This document shows, piece by piece, positions 53,369 through 61,253 of a stretch of DNA of 64,000 nt. The stretch is from Flectobacillus longus. Its GTDB lineage: Bacteria; Bacteroidota; Bacteroidia; Cytophagales; Spirosomataceae. Position 1 is the first letter of the stretch, and the number at the start of each line of letters is the position of its first letter. The DNA is taken from contig NZ_JASHIC010000017.1 of the NCBI RefSeq assembly GCF_030056705.1, positions 123,688 to 187,687 of the forward strand. Direction: 5' to 3'. Position numbers and translations under genes: made by a program. Below the pieces are notes generated by a model. That model saw only the letters and a list, made by a program, of their open reading frames with translations, did not search any database and was not told the DNA's origin.

Positions 53369-54739
53369 ATGAACAAAATACTCATCATCGACGACGACTT
53401 TGCTGTTCAAACCTCTTTACAACTTCTTCTACAGCAGGCAGGATTTCAGGTAAAAACCTGTGATTCTCCTGCTGCGGCAAGGGAGCTTATCCCTGTATAT
53501 AAACCTGTATTAATCATTCTTGATCTTAATTTTTCTATTGAAACTTCTGGAGAAGAAGGAATGAAGGCTTTAAAAATGCTTCGTTCTGAATTTCCAGAAG
53601 TCTTGATTATTTTACTAACTGGCTGGGGGACAATTAATTTGGCGGTAGAGGGGATGAAATTAGGGGCAAAAGACTTTCTGACTAAGCCTTGGAAAAACGA
53701 CCATTTACTCCAATCTGTCCGAACCATTTTGGATTTAGAAGAAAAGACAGAAAGCGTTTCTACCAGAAAAAAGCTAGATCAAAAATTTGATTTTGAACAT
53801 ATTGTGGGCGAAGACCCCAAACTTTTATCTATTCTTGAAACCATTGGAAGAGTAGCGCCAACCGATGCTCCTGTATTGATAACGGGTGAAAGTGGTACAG
53901 GAAAAGAGTTGATTGCTGAGGCTATTCATCAAAATAGTAAAAGAAGGATTCGTCCATTTGTCAAAGTAAATTTGGGAGGAATTTCTGCTACTTTATTCGA
54001 AAGCGAATTATTTGGGCATGTTCGTGGCGCATTTACCGATGCCAAATCAGATAGAATTGGACGTTTTGAACTAGCCAATCGTGGTACTTTATTTTTGGAT
54101 GAAATTGGAGATTTAGATTTATCAAGTCAGGTAAAGCTACTCCGAGTATTACAAGATAGAACCTTCGAACCTTTGGGAAGTAGCAAATCCAAAACCGTAG
54201 ATGTACGTGTGATTTGCGCAACCAATCGCAATTTGGAGGAAATGGTATCTCAGGGTACTTTCCGAGAAGATTTATTTTATCGGATTAATTTAATCTCAGT
54301 CAAACTTCCAGCCCTGCGAGAGCGTCCTATTGATATTGCTTCTTTAGCGACTTATTTTGTTGATAATCTAAAAGTTATTTACGAAAGACCTCAGCTCAAA
54401 ATTTCATCAAAAGCCTTACAATGGTTGCAAACTTTGGTTTTGCCTGGCAATATTCGTCAGTTGAAGAACTTAGTTGAAAAAACGATTCTTTTGAGTCCAA
54501 ACGACCAATTGGAAATAACTGATTTTCAGAAAAATATTTCACAGGTTAGTACCGCACCCAAAAGTGCATTTCCAGAAGTAGGAACACTGACACTCGAAGA
54601 AATGGAACTTTTGATGATTCGAAAAGCAATGTCTTTTCACCAAAATAATATCAGTCGAGTAGCTCGATCGTTGGGTATTACACGGTTTGCGTTATATCGT
54701 AGGTTAGAAAAATTTGGTATTCCTTATGCGGAAGAGTAA
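53369..54739 (+). CDS. NtrC-family sigma-54 response regulator
   Basis: 456 residues: receiver with phospho-acceptor Asp52 (LIILDLNF), AAA+ central domain (~145-385) with Walker A GESGTGKE, Walker B GTLFLDEIGD, sensor II REDLFYR, and a Fis-type helix-turn-helix at the C-terminus (NNISRVARSLGITRFALYRRLEKFG). The loop that contacts sigma-54 reads GAFTDA rather than the usual GAFTGA. It should activate the upstream sigma-54-like promoter of the efflux operon, and its kinase is the next gene, 40 bases on. Confidence 0.93.
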   Translation: MNKILIIDDDFAVQTSLQLLLQQAGFQVKTCDSPAAARELIPVYKPVLIILDLNFSIETSGEEGMKALKMLRSEFPEVLIILLTGWGTINLAVEGMKLGAKDFLTKPWKNDHLLQSVRTILDLEEKTESVSTRKKLDQKFDFEHIVGEDPKLLSILETIGRVAPTDAPVLITGESGTGKELIAEAIHQNSKRRIRPFVKVNLGGISATLFESELFGHVRGAFTDAKSDRIGRFELANRGTLFLDEIGDLDLSSQVKLLRVLQDRTFEPLGSSKSKTVDVRVICATNRNLEEMVSQGTFREDLFYRINLISVKLPALRERPIDIASLATYFVDNLKVIYERPQLKISSKALQWLQTLVLPGNIRQLKNLVEKTILLSPNDQLEITDFQKNISQVSTAPKSAFPEVGTLTLEEMELLMIRKAMSFHQNNISRVARSLGITRFALYRRLEKFGIPYAEE

Positions 54740-54779
54740 TTTAAAAAATCTAGTACAGACTTTTCAACTTCTTTAGCTG

Positions 54780-56057
54780 ATGCGTATTTCGTTACGAATA
54801 AGATATTTGCTTTACTTGGGCTTTCTTCATGCTATTATCATGTTGTTGGCCTTTAAGGTTTTGTCTGCCAACAAATTGTATTTTATCATTTCAGAAGTAG
54901 CCGTATTGCTTTCTTTGATAACTTCTGTAGTACTTTACCAAGCTATCGACCGCCCGTTTAAACTACTTTTGATGGGAGCCGAAGCTATGCGTGACCAAGA
55001 TTTTTCTATTAAACTTCGTCCAGTTGGAACAACTGAGCTTGACCAACTGATAGAGGTTTATAATCAAATGATAGAACAGCTTCGTACGGAGCGGTTACAA
55101 TTGACCGAGCAACATTTTTTTCTGGAAAAGCTTATTCAGGCGTCACCGATTGCCATATTAGTATTGGATTTTGATGAAAACTTATTGAAAATCAATCCTA
55201 AAGCACAAGATTTATTTGGTATTGCAGAAGGTCAATTTCTCCATCAACCACTTTCGATACTTGGTCATCCAATTGTGAATGCCCTACAAAAATTACAAGA
55301 TGGAGAATCAAAAACTGTTCAGATTAATGGACTATCTACTTTCAAAATTCAGCGTTCTTTTTTTATGGATAAGGGTTTTGCAAGACCTTTTTTGATGATA
55401 GAAGAACTTACTTCAGAAATTTTGGCGACTGAAAAGAAGGCTTATGGCAAAGTAATCAGAATGATGGCACATGAGGTAAATAATTCGATTGGGGCGGTAA
55501 ATTCGATTTTGAATGTGGCACAACAGATGGTTGAGGAACCTCATTTGCTACATGCTTTAGAAGTAGCTTCTGACCGTAACGAACGACTGTGTGTGTTTAT
55601 GCGAAGATTTGCAGATGTAGTTCGTTTACCAGAACCTCATCTTGAAAAACAATCTTTGAATGAAGTCTTAGCTAATATGATAGAACTTTGGAGAGGTCGT
55701 GCTACAGAAAAAGGAATAGCATTAATTTGGGAGGAGCAAATTCAGGAAAAATTTGCGATGATTGACCGAGGGCAGATAGAGCAAGTATTAATAAATGTGC
55801 TAAAAAATGCCATTGAATCCTGTGATGCAGGAAACCAAATTGTAGTAATATTATCAGAAAAAGGAATACAAATTAAAAATAATGGTAGACCGATTCCCGA
55901 AGAGCAAGCTCATTTGTTATTTACGCCATTTTTTAGTAATAAGCCTGATGGACAAGGAATTGGACTCATGCTATGTCGTGAAATACTGATGAATCATCAT
56001 TGTCAATTTTCCCTAAAAACCCAAGAAGACGGCTGGACGTGCTTTAGTATTGAGTGA
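54780..56057 (+). CDS. Sensor histidine kinase, NtrB-like, partner of the sigma-54 regulator
   Basis: 425 residues. Two N-terminal TM helices (~8-50) with only a very short loop between them, so the signal is sensed in or near the membrane. HAMP (DRPFKLLLMGAEAMRDQDFSIKL), a PAS domain (~105-195, ASPIAILVLDFDENLLKINPKAQDLFG), HisKA with MAHEVNNSIGAV (phospho-acceptor His), and HATPase with N box NVLKNAIES, G box GQGIGLMLCREI. It follows the NtrC-type regulator and ends in an inverted repeat and terminator. Kinase, regulator and efflux system form one functional unit. Confidence 0.9.
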   Translation: MRISLRIRYLLYLGFLHAIIMLLAFKVLSANKLYFIISEVAVLLSLITSVVLYQAIDRPFKLLLMGAEAMRDQDFSIKLRPVGTTELDQLIEVYNQMIEQLRTERLQLTEQHFFLEKLIQASPIAILVLDFDENLLKINPKAQDLFGIAEGQFLHQPLSILGHPIVNALQKLQDGESKTVQINGLSTFKIQRSFFMDKGFARPFLMIEELTSEILATEKKAYGKVIRMMAHEVNNSIGAVNSILNVAQQMVEEPHLLHALEVASDRNERLCVFMRRFADVVRLPEPHLEKQSLNEVLANMIELWRGRATEKGIALIWEEQIQEKFAMIDRGQIEQVLINVLKNAIESCDAGNQIVVILSEKGIQIKNNGRPIPEEQAHLLFTPFFSNKPDGQGIGLMLCREILMNHHCQFSLKTQEDGWTCFSIE

Positions 56058-56270
56058 TTTAGTGAGTTGTGAATGAGTGATTTTGAAATTTATCTTTCAT
56101 CAGCAGATATGTATTGTCTAGCGCCTGATTAGGCTTGATAAATTAATGCAAGACCATTAAAAAAGGCGGTTGAATTTAGTTTTCAACCGCCTTTTGGATA
56201 TACTAAAATTTGTGATGATATATAGATTTAAAATAATCACTCATTCACAAATCACTAACTCACTCAATAT
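56050..56270. repeat. Family B inverted repeat bracketing a bidirectional terminator
   Basis: Outer arms at 56050-56092 (GAGTGATTTAGTGAGTTGTG) and 56236-56270 (reverse complement AATCACTAACTCACTCAATA) enclose a perfect terminator at 56157-56197 (AAAAGGCGGTTGAA ... TTCAACCGCCTTTT). It separates the convergent kinase and TonB receptor genes. Confidence 0.8.
56157..56197. terminator. Bidirectional terminator between convergent genes
   Basis: AAAAAAGGCGGTTGAA, short loop, TTCAACCGCCTTTTGG; A-run and T-run on either side suit both directions. Confidence 0.9.
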
Positions 56271-58835
56271 CTAGAATGAGTATCTCAATGTTACGCCATA
56301 CGTACGAGGGTCGCCAAGGATACCAGCGTATTGTCCTGCACTTCCTGGCGCTGCTAACAGTTGCTCATAATAGTCAGTGTTAGCAAGGTTTCTTCCCCAA
56401 ACATAGATAGAGATACCGTTTGATGCTCTAAATCCAAAACGACCATTCAATAATGAATAACCTTCAATATTCAAATACTGAGAAGGTGATGGACTTGAAG
56501 AGAATTTCGAACGGAAATAAATATCTGCTGCTACGAAATAATTACCTTTCAATCCAAAGAATACACCTTTAGTTGTTGCTTCTGCACCAAATGAACCTGT
56601 CCATTTTGAAATACCAGGAAGCTCGCCACCCGAAACATCTTTAAATGCTTGAGTACCACCTACTTCTTCCAAAGGTACAGGAGCGTTAGTGAACGACACA
56701 TATTTACCATCTGTATAAGCAATCGAACCATTGAAGGTAAAATGTGTTAATCTCACATTTCCTTCTACTTCAACGCCTCTCACTCGAACTTTCTCTGCAT
56801 TAGCCAAATAACCTCTGTTTACACCTGGTTCTGGTGTTTGTACTTGTGTTTGGTAATCCTTAATATCGTCATTAAATACTACAACATTCAAGAATGAATT
56901 GGCAGTTGGACGAGTCTTAACGCCTAATTCATAGTGGGTTACACCTTCTGGTTTTACTTTTGCCAAATCAGTCAATACTTGACCATTAGCTGTTGGCAAA
57001 CCGCCAATATTGATACCTACTGGTTTGTAACTGATGGCATAAGTACCATAGGCATTTACATTTTTCGAAGCCTTATATTGTAAAGTCAACTGACCTGAAA
57101 CATTACTTTCACTTACATCTGTGTCAAATGCTTGGTTGGTATATACTGCATTTTTCAAGGCTAATAAAGCTGCATCTGTCGTTTGCAAACCACCATACGT
57201 TTCTCTTTTGTAGTTGGCTACCTTTTTGTCATAATTGTAACGCAAACCTGGTAATACGTGAATTTTATCGTTTACAGCCCAATCTACTTGAGCAAATGCC
57301 GCCAAACTTGTGCTTTGGATTCTGTTAGTTGTGCGAATGCCAAAATTGTCGAACAAGCCTGGTGTTTTCCAAAGTGCACTTGTTGAACTCTGAGCAAAAC
57401 GCCATTGTGCCGAACCCGCTTCCTCTGTTTGTACAGGGTCTGATTTTAAGTCTTGCCACAAACCAAACACACCAATCACACCGCTCAAATTGTCAGCAAC
57501 TTTTCCTGAATAACGTAATTCTTGTGACCATTGGTCGTGTACTGAGTTACCAGAAGAAATTGTAAAGATTGGCAAACCAGTATAATCACGGTCATTCAAA
57601 GGTGTCCATTTCCAAAAACGCCATGCTGTTGTCGATGTCAAAGTACCATTACCAATTTTAATATCTGCGTTGGCAGATACCCCACCCAAACTATTATCTG
57701 CTTTGGAAGGCGTATCTAAATCTACTACTCTTTCAAAGGCACTCGAATAAGGTAATTTGTAGTTCAAATCAGCAATAATCGCGTTGAATTGACGATAGGC
57801 TGCACGCTTTGTCGTAACTACACCAGCTACTGGCCAACCATATCCGTTAGGCTTTTGAGCTGTATAATCACCAATAAACGTAATTTTTACTTTTTCTGAA
57901 GGCGTATATAACAACTGACCTCTTGTGCCCAAGTTGTTTATATCGTTCATGTTTTGTTGTGTCTTGGTGTTGTAAAGAAGACCGTCTCTTTGTGTTCCTG
58001 AAAAAGAGATTCTTGCAGCCAATTGTTTATTGATAGGACCAGAAATAGAACCTTTGGCTTGGATGTAACCGTAGTTACCATAGCTCAATTCAAAACTTGC
58101 ACTTGGTGTAAAGCTAGCTTCACGAGTAGTAATATTGAATGCACCTGCGGTAGTGTTTTTACCAAATAGTGTTCCTTGTGGTCCTCTCAAAACTTCAACG
58201 CGCTCAATATCAACGAAGTCTAATGCTGTAGCTGCTGGACGTGCATAGTACACACCATCAACATAAAAGCCAACACCTGGGTCGATACCATCGTTTGTTA
58301 AACCAAAAGTAGAACCTAATCCTCTGATATTCAGGGTTGTGTTACGTGCATTTGAAGCATACAACTGTACAGTTGGTACTAATTCTTTCAAACGGTTTAC
58401 GTTAAATGCACCTGCATCTTCTGCTGTTGCACCACGAATTACCGCAATAGGAATAGGAATATCTTGAACGGCCTCTTGGCGACGGCGAGACGATACTACA
58501 ACATCGGCCAATTGACTTACATCTTCATCTAATTTGATTTCAGCTTTATCTGCTGTAATAACTACTTCTTTTTTCAAGTAACCTACAAAGGAAATAATCA
58601 CTGAAAAGGGAAGTTTCTGACCTGTAATCAAAGAGAAATCACCGTTTACGTCAGTTGTCGAACCATTGGTAGTTCCTTTGATTTGAACAGCCGCACCAAT
58701 AAGTGGTTCATTCGTTTTTGAATCTACGATTTTACCAGATACAGTGGCATTGATAATAGGTTTGTTTTGTGCTGTGGCGATATTTGAAATGCTGACCGCC
58801 ATCACGGCGATAATGACAAATAAAAGTTTTTTCAT
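56271..58835 (-). CDS. TonB-dependent receptor with carboxypeptidase-regulatory plug
   Basis: 854 residues. Signal peptide (MAVSISNIATA/QNK), CarboxypepD-regulatory domain (ATVSGKIVDSKTNEPLIGAAVQIKG, ~28-100), plug (DIPIPIAVIRGATAEDAGAFNVNRLKELVPTVQ; NTTLNIRGLGSTFGL; GFYVDGVYYARPAATALDF) and barrel ending with FG...TLRYSF. Its wording (VEVLRGPQGTLFGKNTTAGAFNITTRE) is that of siderophore- or vitamin-type receptors, not SusC. The ligand is unknown. The gene is on the minus strand, convergent with the kinase. Its upstream leader can fold into strong hairpins and a TauE/SafE exporter gene lies upstream. Confidence 0.93.
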   Translation of the reverse strand: MKKLLFVIIAVMAVSISNIATAQNKPIINATVSGKIVDSKTNEPLIGAAVQIKGTTNGSTTDVNGDFSLITGQKLPFSVIISFVGYLKKEVVITADKAEIKLDEDVSQLADVVVSSRRRQEAVQDIPIPIAVIRGATAEDAGAFNVNRLKELVPTVQLYASNARNTTLNIRGLGSTFGLTNDGIDPGVGFYVDGVYYARPAATALDFVDIERVEVLRGPQGTLFGKNTTAGAFNITTREASFTPSASFELSYGNYGYIQAKGSISGPINKQLAARISFSGTQRDGLLYNTKTQQNMNDINNLGTRGQLLYTPSEKVKITFIGDYTAQKPNGYGWPVAGVVTTKRAAYRQFNAIIADLNYKLPYSSAFERVVDLDTPSKADNSLGGVSANADIKIGNGTLTSTTAWRFWKWTPLNDRDYTGLPIFTISSGNSVHDQWSQELRYSGKVADNLSGVIGVFGLWQDLKSDPVQTEEAGSAQWRFAQSSTSALWKTPGLFDNFGIRTTNRIQSTSLAAFAQVDWAVNDKIHVLPGLRYNYDKKVANYKRETYGGLQTTDAALLALKNAVYTNQAFDTDVSESNVSGQLTLQYKASKNVNAYGTYAISYKPVGINIGGLPTANGQVLTDLAKVKPEGVTHYELGVKTRPTANSFLNVVVFNDDIKDYQTQVQTPEPGVNRGYLANAEKVRVRGVEVEGNVRLTHFTFNGSIAYTDGKYVSFTNAPVPLEEVGGTQAFKDVSGGELPGISKWTGSFGAEATTKGVFFGLKGNYFVAADIYFRSKFSSSPSPSQYLNIEGYSLLNGRFGFRASNGISIYVWGRNLANTDYYEQLLAAPGSAGQYAGILGDPRTYGVTLRYSF

Positions 58836-58865
58836 TAATTTTAATTGTTTAATTGAAAATATCTC

Positions 58866-58969
58866 GACAGCTCGGTTCCAAGCTCGCTGTCAAAATCTAA
58901 CGATAGATATTACTTTAGTTGAACTAGACCAATGAGGTTGTTACCTCTTGGTCTTTTTTATGCTTCAAC
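58866..58969 (-). promoter_or_regulatory. Structured leader upstream of the TonB receptor gene
   Basis: In the minus-strand leader (30-135 bases before the ATG) are two strong hairpins. The first has outer arms GTTGAA / TTCAAC around a stem AGACCAAGAGGT ... ACCTCATTGGTCT (58918-58969). The second is GACAGC ... GCTGTC with an inner GAGCTTGG/CCGAGC pairing (58866-58891). This could be a cis-regulatory RNA; I cannot match it to a known riboswitch. Confidence 0.4.
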
Positions 58970-59104
58970 AGAATAAATACTGCCTTTCTACTTGATTCAA
59001 ATGGATTGATAAACAAGCATTTGAATGTGATACATTTGGTTTAGAATACATAGTTAATTTATTTTTATAAGTCTATTTAGTATATGATTTTTGTATACTT
59101 TTAT

Positions 59105-59140
59105 GGTAAAATAAAAGGAGCATTCTAGTGAACTACTCCT
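59105..59140 (-). terminator. Terminator of the TauE/SafE gene
   Basis: On the minus strand AGGAG ... CTCCT (59116-59140) with further inner pairing, followed by TTTATTTT, 20 bases after the stop. Confidence 0.55.
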
Positions 59141-59159
59141 AAGCCTACACCGAGTAAAA

Positions 59160-60035
59160 TTAAATTAGATGAAAGCTTTTAATAATCGTTCTTAAGCTAA
59201 TAATGATTACCAGCGTTCCGACCAAAATCATCATAGGTTTACGTTTTACTTTGTTGACAAAAATAGCTCCCAAAGGAGAAGCTACCGTACCACCAACAAT
59301 CAAGCCCAACACTACCTGCCAAGAATTTACGCCTTCAAAAAGTAAAAATGTAATACCACTTGCAAATGAAACAGCAAATTCTGCTGCATTGACCGAACCA
59401 ATGGTATAGCGTGGGTCACGACCTCTACCTAACAACGACGACGTTACGATTGGTCCCCAGCCACCACCACCGATAGAATCCATAAAACCTCCGAAGACAG
59501 CCAACAATCCCAAACGCTTGGTGCGTTGTTTAACAATATTTTTTTGAAGCGCTTTTCTGATAATGATAATTCCCAAAATAATCATGTAGATAGAAATGTA
59601 AGGTTTTATGACATTTTCATCAATAAAATCAGCAAGCAAGTAAGCCCCTGTAATAGAGCCTAATACGCCCGGAATTAATAAGTTTCGGAATAACTTTTTG
59701 TTGATGTTACCAAACTTAAAATGCGAAATGGCAGAAGCGCCTGTCGTAAACATTTCGGCTACGTGTACACTCGTACTACTGACCGCAGGTGGTACACCCA
59801 AACTTAATAAAAACGAGGTAGAAGTTACACCATAAGCCATTCCTAAAGTTCCATCTACTAATTGTGCCCCTAATCCCACTAATACATAAAACCCAAAATC
59901 ACTATTAAAACCATCTTGAATGGCAGACCATGAAAAATGGATATTTCCACTATATATCAACACAATAAAACTACTGAATAGTAATACTGTAGGAGCGATA
60001 TACCATACGGCGCGATTTGAAAGAATTTTTTGCAC
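59160..60035 (-). CDS. TauE/SafE-family membrane transporter
   Basis: 291 residues starting at GTG (60035); no ATG lies in frame between it and the upstream stop, so GTG is likely the true start. About eight TM helices. Two half-repeats with Gly-rich G(A/G)xxGS/GAYL and GGGWGPIVTSSLLG motifs. The family exports sulfite, sulfoacetate or similar anions. GxxxDGTLGMAYG near residue 60 is a common variant. It stands alone between the TonB receptor leader and the peroxiredoxin-like gene, all on the minus strand; a sulfur role for the region is only a guess. Confidence 0.88.
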   Translation of the reverse strand: MQKILSNRAVWYIAPTVLLFSSFIVLIYSGNIHFSWSAIQDGFNSDFGFYVLVGLGAQLVDGTLGMAYGVTSTSFLLSLGVPPAVSSTSVHVAEMFTTGASAISHFKFGNINKKLFRNLLIPGVLGSITGAYLLADFIDENVIKPYISIYMIILGIIIIRKALQKNIVKQRTKRLGLLAVFGGFMDSIGGGGWGPIVTSSLLGRGRDPRYTIGSVNAAEFAVSFASGITFLLFEGVNSWQVVLGLIVGGTVASPLGAIFVNKVKRKPMMILVGTLVIIISLRTIIKSFHLI

Positions 60036-60120
60036 GATTGTTTTTGGGGTTAAGTGTCATGATAATAAACACCAAAGAATTCAATTTATATATCGAGAGT
60101 CATTTAAACATTTATGAGCT

Positions 60121-60150
60121 TTAAAGAAAGAGTGAAAGCAGCGCTTTCAC
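60121..60150 (-). terminator. Terminator of the peroxiredoxin-like gene
   Basis: On the minus strand GTGAAAGC, loop GCT, GCTTTCAC, then TCTTTCTTT. It lies about 140 bases after the stop. Confidence 0.55.
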
Positions 60151-60287
60151 CCTTAGCTGCATTAGATTGATTAAATAGACTACCATTAGTTCAAACAACT
60201 GACTCCATATTAGAGCCGATTGAAAATCTGTTTGGTTTTGCAAAACTAATAATAAATATTAAATCTATATACTTTGTAGACTAATAT

Positions 60288-60878
60288 TTATAAATTTTTT
60301 TTAGAATTCTTATAATTGTTCACAAAAACCTCGATTTCTTTATATGACAAATAAGATTGTAATTCTATATCAATAAAATGATGGATTATTAAGCCATTTG
60401 CTAATACTAAAAAGCTTGCGGGTAAAGGTATGTTTTCTGAAATTCCTGCATACATCTGTGTACAAGGGGTGTGTTCTGATAGAAGTCCAATGCTTTTTGC
60501 AATTTGCTGATTATCATCACAATATATTGAAAAAGTAAGCTTTTTGTTCTGTTTCAACTCTTTTATTTTAGCACATGTCAAGTTGGTAATTGTAAGTATT
60601 TGAACGCCAAGCTCTGACAATCGTCTTACTGATTTTTGCAATAACCAAAGTTGTTGGTCTGCATATTCTTTCCACTCTGGTATATAATAAGTAATCAATA
60701 TGGGCTTGCCCTGAGCAATTTCTTCTAGACTTAATTGCTGTTGGTCTTCAGGAAAATCGATGTTCCACTCCCCATTTTCTTTCGCAAAACTAAGTGTAGG
60801 AAACTGTTTTCCTGCTCCTAATATGCTTGATAGTAGTTTGTTGAGTTGTGTTTTCCGTGTTTTGATGAAATAAATCAT
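60288..60878 (-). CDS. Peroxiredoxin-like (AhpC/TSA-fold) protein lacking the active cysteine
   Basis: 196 residues. Residues ~50-190 follow the thioredoxin-fold peroxiredoxin-like plan: KPILITYYIPEWKEYADQQLWLLQ ... SELGVQILTIT ... LTFSIYCDDNQQIAKSIGLL ... LPASFLVLANGLIIHHFID. In active members the loop after beta-1 is WCPYC; here it is EWKEYA, so the catalytic cysteine is gone. The N-terminal ~45 residues are an extra helical part and no signal peptide is seen. It may be a structural or binding relative. It stands alone, with a repeat-rich gap before it. Confidence 0.75.
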   Translation of the reverse strand: MIYFIKTRKTQLNKLLSSILGAGKQFPTLSFAKENGEWNIDFPEDQQQLSLEEIAQGKPILITYYIPEWKEYADQQLWLLQKSVRRLSELGVQILTITNLTCAKIKELKQNKKLTFSIYCDDNQQIAKSIGLLSEHTPCTQMYAGISENIPLPASFLVLANGLIIHHFIDIELQSYLSYKEIEVFVNNYKNSKKNL

Positions 60879-61144
60879 AATAATATTTAATCTATAGTTT
60901 TGATAGACAAATATAAAGGGTTTTTATTTGTAAAAACTACACAATTTTGTTTTTCTTATGATTTTATATTCTAGGAATTATACAAAATGAAATTTTGGCT
61001 GTTGGTATATAATAGAAATATAGCCAGAATTGTATGTAGGTTTTGGGGAGATTTGAATCCTAATTAAAAAGGAATAAACTGTTAGGGTGTAGTTTGTACT
61101 TTTCCAATAGTATACAGCGTAATTAGGCAAAATAATATTACCTT

Positions 61145-61250
61145 ATTACGCTGTAGGGTATAAGCCGTAGGCATTAAGCAAAAAAGATTAGAAAATCACC
61201 TAGAAATCAAGCCTATGACCTAAAGCTTAATGCCTAAAGCGGGTAAAATT
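61145..61250 (-). repeat. Family A repeat, full copy
   Basis: Arms TATAAGCCGTAGGCATTAAGC and ATGACCTAAAGCTTAATGCC, ending AAGCGGGTAAAATT, in minus orientation relative to copy 1. It ends four bases before the stop of the receptor gene on the minus strand. The rest of 60879-61253 shows no gene. Confidence 0.85.
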
Positions 61251-61253
61251 ACT

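Noticed and set aside
53369..56057. Nitrogen regulation (NtrC/NtrB)
   Set aside because: Domain order is similar, but the pair adjoins an efflux operon and the kinase has membrane helices, so it is unlikely to be the nitrogen system.
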